A DNA stretch of 64,000 nucleotides from Echinicola sp. 20G. Lineage in GTDB: Bacteria > Bacteroidota > Bacteroidia > Cytophagales > Cyclobacteriaceae. The notes under the pieces are model-generated. The model worked only from the letters and a program-made list of their open reading frames with translations, had not been told where the DNA came from and did no database searches. The translations under genes were made by a program, and so were the position numbers. The stretch lies in the NCBI RefSeq assembly GCF_015533855.1, contig NZ_AP024154.1, forward strand, positions 1,739,001 to 1,803,000. Direction: 5' to 3'. Shown here piece after piece: positions 36,638 through 44,097 of the stretch; within the stretch, counting starts at the first letter, position 1; every line of letters begins with the position of its first letter.

Positions 36638-38577
36638 TACACAATATGTACCACCAACTTAGGGTCTTTTCTATAATGGCCTTTTTAACGTTATTTTCCT
36701 TTTCCTCTTTTGCCCAAGATTATGAAGTGAAGTTGGGAAAATACAATTCAGAAGAACTAGAGATGACCTCATGTGCTTTTGAGCCTGAAGCTGCTGCCAT
36801 CGTTTTAGGTGAGCAAGGAATCGGGTTCTTTTCCAATGGCAGATTGATTACGGAGGTAAAGAGAAGACTAAAGATTTTTGACAGCAAGGCCAAAGATTAT
36901 GCGGATATTTCCATTACCTATTATGAAGGTGAAAATAAGGTGGAAAGCATTACAGGCTTAAAGGCGCAAGTGATGAATCTTGAGAATGGCAAAGAAGTAA
37001 TTACCAAGATGTCCAAAAAAGATTTCTATGAGACCGACCTAGGAAATGGCTATAAGGAAATCAGGTTTACTTTTCCCAATGTAAAGGAAGGATCAATCAT
37101 TGAATATGAATATGACCATTACTTTGACAACATTACTTTCTTAGATGGATGGCAGTTTCAGAATGATATCCCGACTGTTTTTTCCCGATATAAAATAGAC
37201 ATCCCAGAATACCTGGATTACCGGTTTTTAGGCCAGGGAGAACATTTTGTAGTAGCCAACCAAAATAGAGTAAATAATTTTGGTGAAAATGAATGGACTT
37301 TGACCAACCTAAAATCTGTGCAGTCTGAGCCTTATATGAACAACTTTGTGGACTATCTGGACAAGATAGAATTTCAGTTGGCTGGATATAAGGATTATGG
37401 AAACTTGGGGCATTACAAATCAATTCTAAGCAACTGGCAGAAATTGGCAGATGAAATATTTGCATTTGATTCCTTCAAATCCTATTTCCGAAATAATGGA
37501 ACATTTAAGGACCTTGCTGAAGTAGACATTGAAGGAGAGACAGAGGCCGAGAAAGCAGCATATATTTATCAGCTGATTAAAGAAAAATATACGCTCAACG
37601 ACGAAGGCGGTTTTGTGCCAGATCAAAACATCAAAAAGTTGGTGGCCAATAAAGTTGGGAGCAAAACAGAGTTGAACCTTCTGATGATTGCCATGTTACG
37701 GGCCAATGGAATTGAAGCAGATCCAATGCTTATCAGTAGCAAAGGAAATGGCAGATCCTACTTGGTTCAATTTCCATTTGTGAGGCAGTTCAATAGGCTT
37801 ATTGTAAAAGCTACTATAGACGGAGAAGTGGTGTTTGCGGATACTTCCCATGAGCATGTTCCGTTCGGTTATTTGCCTCTAGCGTATCATGTCGAAGGCG
37901 GTTTCCTGGTGAAAGAAGAGGGAAGTGATTTGATAAGAATGAACTTGGAACATAAGTCAGGAATCAGACAAATGGTCAATATTTCTTTGGATGCGGATTC
38001 AATTCATTTTGGCCACACAGTGCGTTATGTGGATTATGACGCAGTGTCATTTCTAGAGAGAAATGATGATTTGGATGAAGAGAAATTGGAAAAGATGTTG
38101 GACAAGGATGAGGTCAATGTCATGGGCCTTGAAGTGAAGGACCTGGAAAGCAAAAGAAGACAAGTGGAAAGTAGTTTTATGGTCAATATGCCGATGAACA
38201 CTTCTGCGGAGCTTTTGCTCATCAACCCCATTATGGTAAAAAGGCATAAGGAAAATCCATTTAAGATTGATGATAGGAATTTTCCAGTGGATTTTAACTA
38301 TGTATTTTCTGATAATTATATTGCCAATATCAGCATTCCTGAAGGTTACGAATTGGATGATTTTCCAGAACAATTAGCCATATCCATGCCTAGTGGTTTG
38401 GCCAGGTTTGTCTATATTCCTCAAGAAGATACCAATAACAATGTGCTTAGAATCAATGTGAAATTTGATTTGAATACAGAGATGGTACAGCCCTCTGACT
38501 ACCAAGACCTCAAAGCATTTATGGAGTATATGGTCAATAAGATTCAAGAGCCGGTAGTGCTGAAGAAGAAATCCTGA
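36634..38577 (+). CDS. DUF3857 / transglutaminase-like protein lacking catalytic Cys and His
   Basis: This 647-residue exported paralogue of the upstream gene has a signal peptide ending near SFAQDY. It has the same DUF3857 plus transglutaminase-like layout. By alignment the catalytic Cys is replaced (VGSKTELN, K344 in place of C322 of the partner) and the His by Arg (FNRLIV, R388 in place of H365), while the Asp-containing VFADTSHEH remains. It is therefore probably a non-catalytic binding or scaffold partner. Its ATG overlaps the upstream stop; a second ATG at 36646 could be the true start. Confidence 0.88.
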   Translation: MIHNMYHQLRVFSIMAFLTLFSFSSFAQDYEVKLGKYNSEELEMTSCAFEPEAAAIVLGEQGIGFFSNGRLITEVKRRLKIFDSKAKDYADISITYYEGENKVESITGLKAQVMNLENGKEVITKMSKKDFYETDLGNGYKEIRFTFPNVKEGSIIEYEYDHYFDNITFLDGWQFQNDIPTVFSRYKIDIPEYLDYRFLGQGEHFVVANQNRVNNFGENEWTLTNLKSVQSEPYMNNFVDYLDKIEFQLAGYKDYGNLGHYKSILSNWQKLADEIFAFDSFKSYFRNNGTFKDLAEVDIEGETEAEKAAYIYQLIKEKYTLNDEGGFVPDQNIKKLVANKVGSKTELNLLMIAMLRANGIEADPMLISSKGNGRSYLVQFPFVRQFNRLIVKATIDGEVVFADTSHEHVPFGYLPLAYHVEGGFLVKEEGSDLIRMNLEHKSGIRQMVNISLDADSIHFGHTVRYVDYDAVSFLERNDDLDEEKLEKMLDKDEVNVMGLEVKDLESKRRQVESSFMVNMPMNTSAELLLINPIMVKRHKENPFKIDDRNFPVDFNYVFSDNYIANISIPEGYELDDFPEQLAISMPSGLARFVYIPQEDTNNNVLRINVKFDLNTEMVQPSDYQDLKAFMEYMVNKIQEPVVLKKKS

Positions 38578-38602
38578 GAAAGTTGAAAGATCACCCTAAC
38601 AG

Positions 38603-38634
38603 AGCTGCTTTGTCTATGACAAGCAGCTTTTTTT
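38603..38634 (+). terminator. Terminator after DUF3857 pair
   Basis: AGCTGCTT (38603-38610) pairs with AAGCAGCT (38621-38628), extended by TTGTC/GACAA with a bulge and followed by T7. Confidence 0.88.
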
Positions 38635-38689
38635 ATGGGTTGGCACGACACGCAAAAAAGCTTCCTAAAGAGTGATCAAATTGGCAACC

Positions 38690-40006
38690 TTATTTTGCCA
38701 AACTCACTTTGATGGATTTCCTTTTGATCTTTTGATTTTCGGAGGCATCAATGGCTTGTTGGTATTTGCTGCGTTTTATGGCCACATAGGAGAAGAAGTC
38801 CTTCACTTCGATCAGGCCCAAATCTTCTTTATCCATAAAGTCAAATTGAAGGAAAAAGCCGACCAAATCGATTTTGTTTACCTTATGCTTTTTACCTTTG
38901 TTAATATGCAAGGTAGCAAATGGAGGTTCGATGTTCTTTTCTCCTTCATGGAGAAGAAGCGTTTCGGGCTGATGTGTCAGGTAGGGCGGTAAGTAGTCTG
39001 TTTCTGACATGATCAGCACACTGGTTCCTGAAGCTTTCATTCTAGCTGTTCGTCCATTTCGGTGCAAAAAGGTAGTTTCCTGAGACGGAATTTGAAAATG
39101 AACCACATAATCCAAGGCCGGAATATCAATGCCTCTAGAAGCAATGTCTGTAGCAATCAAGACCTGGGCACTGCCGTTTCTGAACTTAGTAAGTTGGGAT
39201 TCTCTTTCATCCTGCTCCAAGCCTCCTCTAAAGAGGGCGAAAATGATTTGATGTTGGTCCAGGAATTCTCCTATTCGGTCACAAGCATCCCTGTGGTTGG
39301 CAAATACAATCACATTTTGACCTGCTTGTAGATTTTGAATCAATGAAAGCAAACCCTCTAGCTTTTCGCCTTTTGGAGTAACCAATTTTTTGATTAGTAT
39401 GCTGGGCTTGCCTTCTCCTTCCGCTTCCACTGTATAATGATCATCGAAATCCAAAAAATAGGGTATTTCAATCCCGTCTGTTGCAGAAACCAAAATTTTA
39501 TCTTTTACATTAAAAAGCTGACTGGTTATATAACGCATCTGCCCTGTGAAACCCAGTTCCAAAGCTTTGTCAAACTCATCAAAAACAAGTTGGGAAATAC
39601 CTTTGGCGTCAAAGGTACCTCTTTCGAGATGGTCTTTGATCCTTCCAGGAGTACCCACCAAAATGGTCGGTGGCACAGAGAAGTTTTTTCTTTCTATGCT
39701 GAAAAGGTGCCCTCCATAGCAGGCATTGACCTTGACGGGCAGCTTCATTTGCTTTAAGACACTTTCAATCTGTAAGACCAGCTCCCTTGTAGGCGCTAAG
39801 ATCAGCGCTTGAACACCTTCCTTTTCTTCGAGTTTGGGCAAAATGCTCATCAAATAGGCTACAGTTTTACCACTTCCCGTAGGAGCTAAAAGCTTGACCT
39901 TGGAATGTTTACTGGAGGCCGCTACAGTGGCTTCCTGCATTTCATTGAGCGCCTCAAAGCCAAGGCCTGATAATATTGCTTTTTGATTTATGCTTAAAAG
40001 TGTCAT
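38690..40006 (-). CDS. DEAD-box RNA helicase, DEFD variant
   Basis: This compact helicase (about 438 residues) has a RecA-like core. Visible motifs are Q-motif region FEALNEMQEATV, motif I APTGSGKT, Ia PTRELVLQ, GTPGRI, motif II FDEFD in place of DEAD, motif III-like SATDG, ARGIDIP (V) and HRNGRTARM (VI). The ATG at 40006 was chosen because the longer frame starts at TTG. A basic C-terminal tail (about 395-438) may bind RNA. It should remodel RNA or ribosome precursors. It is divergent from a VF530 gene with a 52-base gap. Confidence 0.9.
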   Translation of the reverse strand: MTLLSINQKAILSGLGFEALNEMQEATVAASSKHSKVKLLAPTGSGKTVAYLMSILPKLEEKEGVQALILAPTRELVLQIESVLKQMKLPVKVNACYGGHLFSIERKNFSVPPTILVGTPGRIKDHLERGTFDAKGISQLVFDEFDKALELGFTGQMRYITSQLFNVKDKILVSATDGIEIPYFLDFDDHYTVEAEGEGKPSILIKKLVTPKGEKLEGLLSLIQNLQAGQNVIVFANHRDACDRIGEFLDQHQIIFALFRGGLEQDERESQLTKFRNGSAQVLIATDIASRGIDIPALDYVVHFQIPSQETTFLHRNGRTARMKASGTSVLIMSETDYLPPYLTHQPETLLLHEGEKNIEPPFATLHINKGKKHKVNKIDLVGFFLQFDFMDKEDLGLIEVKDFFSYVAIKRSKYQQAIDASENQKIKRKSIKVSLAK

Positions 40007-40058
40007 GGAACAAAGGTAATTCAAGTATCTTTATAAATCAGTATAATGTGTCTATTCC

Positions 40059-40283
40059 ATGGAAGAACAACCCAATAACCCCATGCACGGGGTAAAACTT
40101 GAGCAAATTGTTACTGTTTTGGTGAAATACTATGGCTGGGAAAATCTTGGCGACATGGTGCGTATCAATTGTTTTATCAATGACCCAAGCATCAAAAGCA
40201 GCCTTAAGTTTCTTAGGAAAACTCCTTGGGCAAGAGATAAGGTAGAAGCACTTTATCTGGATCTTTTGAACAAGAAAAAGTAG
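40059..40283 (+). CDS. VF530 family DNA-binding protein
   Basis: This 74-residue protein matches VF530/DUF2132: [23 protein letters not shown] and the C-terminal [20 protein letters not shown]. Members form a small helical fold, and one structure suggested DNA binding; the cellular role is not clear. It is a stand-alone gene with its start 52 bases from the divergent helicase start. Confidence 0.92.
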   Translation: MEEQPNNPMHGVKLEQIVTVLVKYYGWENLGDMVRINCFINDPSIKSSLKFLRKTPWARDKVEALYLDLLNKKK

Positions 40284-40424
40284 TCGTAATGCGAAGGGAA
40301 GACTCAAATAAGGCTTTCTTAAAGTTCTATTTTTTTTGCTTTTTGAATATATAAAATGGTGGTTAGTAGGTTTTTGTGTCCTGTAATTAGTATATTGAGG
40401 TAGACCATAAATAATTTTTTGACG

Positions 40425-41753
40425 ATGCCTGATGCTAAGCCCAAACTGAAATATGTAGGTATCAACCGTGAGATAGAGCTCGAAAGGGATTATGACAATA
40501 TCCTGGAAGTTTCTATTGCACATAAGATTCCCCATTTGCACGAATGTGGTGGAAACGGAAGGTGTACGACATGTCGGATTCGGGTGATTGATGGAATGCA
40601 CCATGTTTCTCCTCCCGATGAATGGGAAAGGAAAGTAGCACGGATTCGGAATTGGGACCCTACCATTAGATTGGCCTGTCAGACCAAATTAAAGGGAGAT
40701 GCGGCGATTCAGCGATTGGTTTGGACCAGTGCTGAAATCAGTAAGTTGCAGATGGAGACCTTACCGGCTGATGTAGGAGAGGAAAGGTCTTTGGCTATTT
40801 TGTTCTGCGACATGAGGGATTTTACCTCCATTGCCTCTCAGCATACCAACTTTGATTTAGCCCATATGCTGAACCGTTTTTTTACCATTTTGGGTGATCC
40901 CATATTGATGAACGATGGGATCATTTACCAATATGCGGGAGATGAGATCATTGGCCTTTTTGGTACAGGTGGAGGAAGTGAGGAGAAAAACTGCATGGAT
41001 GCACTCAGGGCTGGTTTGGGGATGCTCTATGCGGTGCAGCGATTGAACAAGATGGAGTTGAAGGATTTTTCTACCGTCTTTCAAGTGGGAATAGGAATTC
41101 ATTTCGGTCATGCTTTTGTGGGAAACCTCGGCCACCCCAAGCATAAACAATTTACGGTCCTTGGTGATCCTGTTAACGTGGCCAGCAGGATCCAAAATCA
41201 AAATAAAGATTTGAAAACCCAACTGTTGGTTTCCAAAAACTTTTTGGATCAGTTACCGGGTGATACAGCAAGAATAGGGAAGCACTCTAGTGTAAGTTTA
41301 AAAGGAAAGGATGAAGTTTTTGAATTGTTTGAGATCAAAGGCTTCGCCCACTTCGATACCAATTTGGAAGTGCAGGCCACCTTGGATTTGTTATTGAAGA
41401 ATGAGGACCGCTTTGCACAGCGTTTTTACGAAAAACTATTTATTAGAGCTCCGGGCGTCCAAAGCCTTTTTAAGAAAAACATGCTGGAGCAAGGCAGGAT
41501 GCTTACCCATATGCTCAGCGGGATTATTTATTCCTTGAGCAGGCCAGAGCATTTAAAAATGGGTTTGCATCAGCTAGGGAAACAACATATTCATTATGGA
41601 GTCAAAAAAGAGTATTACCCCATTCTCAAAGAGGTGATTTTGGACGCGATCAAAGAAGAGCTGGGTGACGCCCACAATGGTAACGTGCAAAAAGCATGGG
41701 AAAATGCAATTGATTTGGTCACAGCGGTAATGAAGGAAAGCTATGATGATTGA
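40425..41753 (+). CDS. [2Fe-2S] ferredoxin - class III nucleotide cyclase - globin fusion
   Basis: This 442-residue soluble protein has three domains. Residues about 5-105 form a [2Fe-2S] domain with C41, C47, C50 (CGGNGRCTTC) and C85. Residues about 120-305 form a class III cyclase with metal aspartates D129 (FCDMRDF) and D173 (YAGDE) and transition-state N251 and R255 (GDPVNVASR). The usual purine-selecting Lys is Q169 and the paired position is T244, so ATP or GTP preference is open. Residues about 315-440 form a globin with proximal H388 (LGKQHIHYGV) and probable distal Q356. It should make a cyclic nucleotide under redox and gas control. The start was moved to ATG; the longer frame opens at TTG. 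Confidence 0.9.
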   Translation: MPDAKPKLKYVGINREIELERDYDNILEVSIAHKIPHLHECGGNGRCTTCRIRVIDGMHHVSPPDEWERKVARIRNWDPTIRLACQTKLKGDAAIQRLVWTSAEISKLQMETLPADVGEERSLAILFCDMRDFTSIASQHTNFDLAHMLNRFFTILGDPILMNDGIIYQYAGDEIIGLFGTGGGSEEKNCMDALRAGLGMLYAVQRLNKMELKDFSTVFQVGIGIHFGHAFVGNLGHPKHKQFTVLGDPVNVASRIQNQNKDLKTQLLVSKNFLDQLPGDTARIGKHSSVSLKGKDEVFELFEIKGFAHFDTNLEVQATLDLLLKNEDRFAQRFYEKLFIRAPGVQSLFKKNMLEQGRMLTHMLSGIIYSLSRPEHLKMGLHQLGKQHIHYGVKKEYYPILKEVILDAIKEELGDAHNGNVQKAWENAIDLVTAVMKESYDD

Positions 41754-41769
41754 TCAGTTACAGGAGATG

Positions 41770-41796
41770 AAAAAGCAGCCATTTTTAGTGGCTGCC
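41770..41796 (-). terminator. Terminator of the Haem_bd gene
   Basis: The 7-bp stem GCAGCCA (41775-41781) with TGGCTGC (41789-41795) is followed on the minus strand by TTTTT. It lies between the converging cyclase and Haem_bd genes. Confidence 0.75.
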
Positions 41797-41805
41797 ATTC
41801 GTTGG

Positions 41806-42321
41806 TTAATGTTCTGATCCCTGAGGTCTTGGTCGTCTTTTCATTACCAAACTGTCTGCTGGGTAATTGGCCTTTAACATGGCCATTTGTTCCTTGGCCC
41901 AATTCATCAAGGCTGATTTTTCAGTTTCCGTAAGGTTGGCTTCGCTGTGCATTCCCATGGAGGTGTAAGACTCCAATGGCATTTCACCTTCCTCGATGAC
42001 TTCCACGATTTCTTCGAATTTATGGTTTTGTCGGGCGATGGGTGAATTGGTGAAGTCATCAAAATTCAAATGGCGTTTGCCATTTTTGATGTGTCCATCC
42101 AGCCACCAAGCTACAGGTTGGAAATTTGAGTACCAAGGATAGACGGTGCTATTGGAGTGACAGTCATCACAGGCTTTCTGAAGGATGCCTTCCACTTCAG
42201 ATGAGATGGCATATGTATCACTTAATGGAGCGGGCTGGGCATTGGTATCATTTTTTTCAGGCCTAAAAAACTGAATGATGATAAATATGGCTAAAAGTGC
42301 CAACAAGATTTTTTTTACCAT
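41806..42321 (-). CDS. Haem_bd family heme-binding protein
   Basis: This 171-residue membrane-anchored protein has an N-terminal helix (about 4-20) and a single c-type heme motif CDDCH (residues about 50-54), followed by SNSTVYPWYSNFQPV and WWLDGHIKNGKRHLNFDDF. These match the Haem_bd (PF14376) family of Bacteroidota. The domain should face the periplasm and bind one heme covalently; the redox role is undefined. It converges with the ferredoxin-cyclase-globin gene; that neighbour also binds heme, but a link is only suggestive. Confidence 0.9.
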   Translation of the reverse strand: MVKKILLALLAIFIIIQFFRPEKNDTNAQPAPLSDTYAISSEVEGILQKACDDCHSNSTVYPWYSNFQPVAWWLDGHIKNGKRHLNFDDFTNSPIARQNHKFEEIVEVIEEGEMPLESYTSMGMHSEANLTETEKSALMNWAKEQMAMLKANYPADSLVMKRRPRPQGSEH

Positions 42322-42645
42322 AATCGGAAAGTTTGAGTTGTGTTGAACAAGTTAATTTAACAATCGATTTCCAATAAAATTAATCCAAGCCGCTTTTTTA
42401 TCCTTGGTATAATTTCAAAATAGATATGTTCTTAATATGCAAGGAACTAAAAGCCATGGATTGTTTTTTTAAATCGGCTTAAATATGACATTTGCTAGCT
42501 TTTCTTTGGATGAATCCTGAATCGCTTTACTCTGTGAGAAAAGGCATAAAATCAACTATAAAGAAAAAAATTATTTCATTTATAGGTACTTGTAATCCAA
42601 TTGTTTTTCATTTTTTAAGGTTTAGAGCGATTTGATGTAGTAAAA
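42322..42645. other. 324-base intergenic region
   Basis: This AT-rich region between two minus-strand genes should contain the Haem_bd promoter. No open frame, hairpin or clear repeat was recognised. Confidence 0.5.
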
Positions 42646-43311
42646 CTATTTTTTACGGCTGACCATCTCATTGATCCAGATGGGTGCAAAGGGTGAGGTG
42701 CAGCCTTTTGAAGTAGGGTAATCCCTATAAAGTCCCAGCTTTTCTCCTATTTCAAGGGCTCTTTCCCGATATTCAGGATGATGAATCCCAATATGGGCCA
42801 AGCTGAAATTCATTGTCCATTGCGCTTCAGGGGCAGCACTGCCCATTTCCTTTTCCAATCGATCAAGTATGGCATTAAGGTCCAATCCTTCTGCTCCTTT
42901 GTTGATCAAGCTACTGGTGAGATTCCATCCGGCTCGAGCAGCCCAAGGGTTTTTATCGTTCATCCAAGCTTCCCTGAAAGCTGTTTTATTTGGATGTTCT
43001 TTGATCACATAGGAATTGAACCAATCTGAAACCTGAGAGAATTTCAGGGATTTGACCATTTCGTCCAATTCCTTGTCGGAAAGCTCCTTAGGTTTCATGA
43101 TCAGGATGGCCACTAATCTGGCATCGATATTTTCAGTAGCCCAAAGTTGAAGCGCCAGTGGGTGGTCGCTTTTTATTTTCTTGGCCAAAGCACGGATGTC
43201 TCCCATTTTGACACCGTATTGGTTATCATGCGCTCCTCGCTTGGCATTTTGGAGCCGCATTCTTTCACTGCCCAAGGCTTCAAGTTGGCTGAGTACTTCA
43301 GAAAGGGTCAT
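42646..43311 (-). CDS. DNA alkylation repair protein (AlkD-like HEAT repeat)
   Basis: This 221-residue all-helical protein of the DNA alkylation repair family starts with LSEVLSQLEALGSE, continues with the YGVKMGDIRALAKKIK motif and contains HEAT-like repeats with family blocks ELDEMVKSL, VSDWFNSYV and NPWAARAGWN. Known AlkD glycosylases remove positively charged alkylpurines. The C-terminal stretch GLYRDYPTSKGCTSPFAPIWI is typical of the subgroup annotated in Bacteroidota. It follows a small membrane protein gene by 12 bases and is probably co-transcribed. Confidence 0.88.
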   Translation of the reverse strand: MTLSEVLSQLEALGSERMRLQNAKRGAHDNQYGVKMGDIRALAKKIKSDHPLALQLWATENIDARLVAILIMKPKELSDKELDEMVKSLKFSQVSDWFNSYVIKEHPNKTAFREAWMNDKNPWAARAGWNLTSSLINKGAEGLDLNAILDRLEKEMGSAAPEAQWTMNFSLAHIGIHHPEYRERALEIGEKLGLYRDYPTSKGCTSPFAPIWINEMVSRKK

Positions 43312-43323
43312 TTTTAGTATTTC

Positions 43324-43746
43324 TTAATTTGTAGTGAATTTAACGAATTTATAAAAATCCCGGATAGAAGACGCAACATACCTCCCAGGAATAAGCAGTA
43401 TTTTAAGCACGATTAGGATCCTATTGAAATCATCTGAAATTCTAAAGGGATGATCAATGATCCCTCCAAATATTCCAACATTATCATAGTCTGGCTTTGG
43501 TTTGAAGTAGTAACTCATCAATAAATAGCACAGGATAATAAAACTGCTAAAACCAATCTCCTTGATACTTACAGAAGGTTCATTGCGGAAGAGGAGATAG
43601 TAATAGCCCGCTAAAATCAATCCTGAAATGATAAAGTTCAGGATGATAAATACTTTTGATTTTCGGCTGTAAGCAGGTGCTTCATTTGCAATGTTTCCTA
43701 CCTTTTTGGGGCTTATGGATTCCCCAATCCATTCAATTAGACTCAT
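43324..43746 (-). CDS. Small membrane protein, unknown function
   Basis: This 140-residue protein has two or three hydrophobic segments (about 31-51 and 64-82, and a weaker one near 110-122). The N-terminus is charged, with a YSRK stretch just before the first helix. No family is recognised. It lies 12 bases upstream of the AlkD-like gene on the same strand. Confidence 0.6.
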   Translation of the reverse strand: MSLIEWIGESISPKKVGNIANEAPAYSRKSKVFIILNFIISGLILAGYYYLLFRNEPSVSIKEIGFSSFIILCYLLMSYYFKPKPDYDNVGIFGGIIDHPFRISDDFNRILIVLKILLIPGRYVASSIRDFYKFVKFTTN

Positions 43747-43867
43747 GTTTTGAATATAAAAAATGTTAGTTGCTTTCTGCTAAGATAATAGTTTTAAGGA
43801 ATTGATTGCCATACCGGATGTGCTTTCTATGGCTAAACTAATGGAATCTGATCAAAAGGAAACTTAC

Positions 43868-43921
43868 TTAACTCTCAAACCAAATGGGTAGCTTTGGATA
43901 CCCATTTGGTTTGAGAGTTAA
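43868..43921. repeat. 23-bp perfect inverted repeat without T-tract
   Basis: 43868-43890 is the exact inverted complement of 43899-43921, with an 8-base loop. There is no T-run on either side and no gene ends here, since both flanking genes start from this region. It could be a regulatory RNA structure, a protein site or a small mobile remnant. Confidence 0.6.
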
Positions 43922-44044
43922 TGAGCTTACAAAATGAACCTAAATGGAATCTTTGGGAGTAAAATTTGAATTTTATGGTTGAATTAATTGCGTAGATTTA
44001 AGTAAATGAAATAGATAATATAATTATTTGTTATATTTAAGTAT

Positions 44045-44067
44045 GTTTTGTAAAAATTTTACAAAAC
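44045..44067. promoter_or_regulatory. Perfect 23-bp palindrome, operator candidate for the GH2 gene
   Basis: GTTTTGTAAAA (44045-44055), a central A, and TTTTACAAAAC (44057-44067) form a perfect 11-1-11 palindrome ending 30 bases before the GH2 ATG. The size fits a dimeric regulator site such as LacI or GntR type. Confidence 0.6.
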
Positions 44068-44097
44068 TTGTTTACCTATTCAACCTATACAAAACCT

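Larger units (their letters stand above)
43747..44097. other. 351-base intergenic region with two perfect inverted repeats
   Basis: This divergent region between the small membrane protein gene and the GH2 gene is strongly AT-rich apart from one 23-bp perfect inverted repeat (43868-43921). A second perfect palindrome (44045-44067) lies 30 bases before the GH2 start. No coding frame was recognised. Confidence 0.6.

Noticed and set aside
40038..40604. 188-residue minus-strand reading frame across the helicase/VF530/cyclase region
   Set aside because: It overlaps VF530 and the conserved ferredoxin part of the cyclase fusion, both of which have recognisable motifs.
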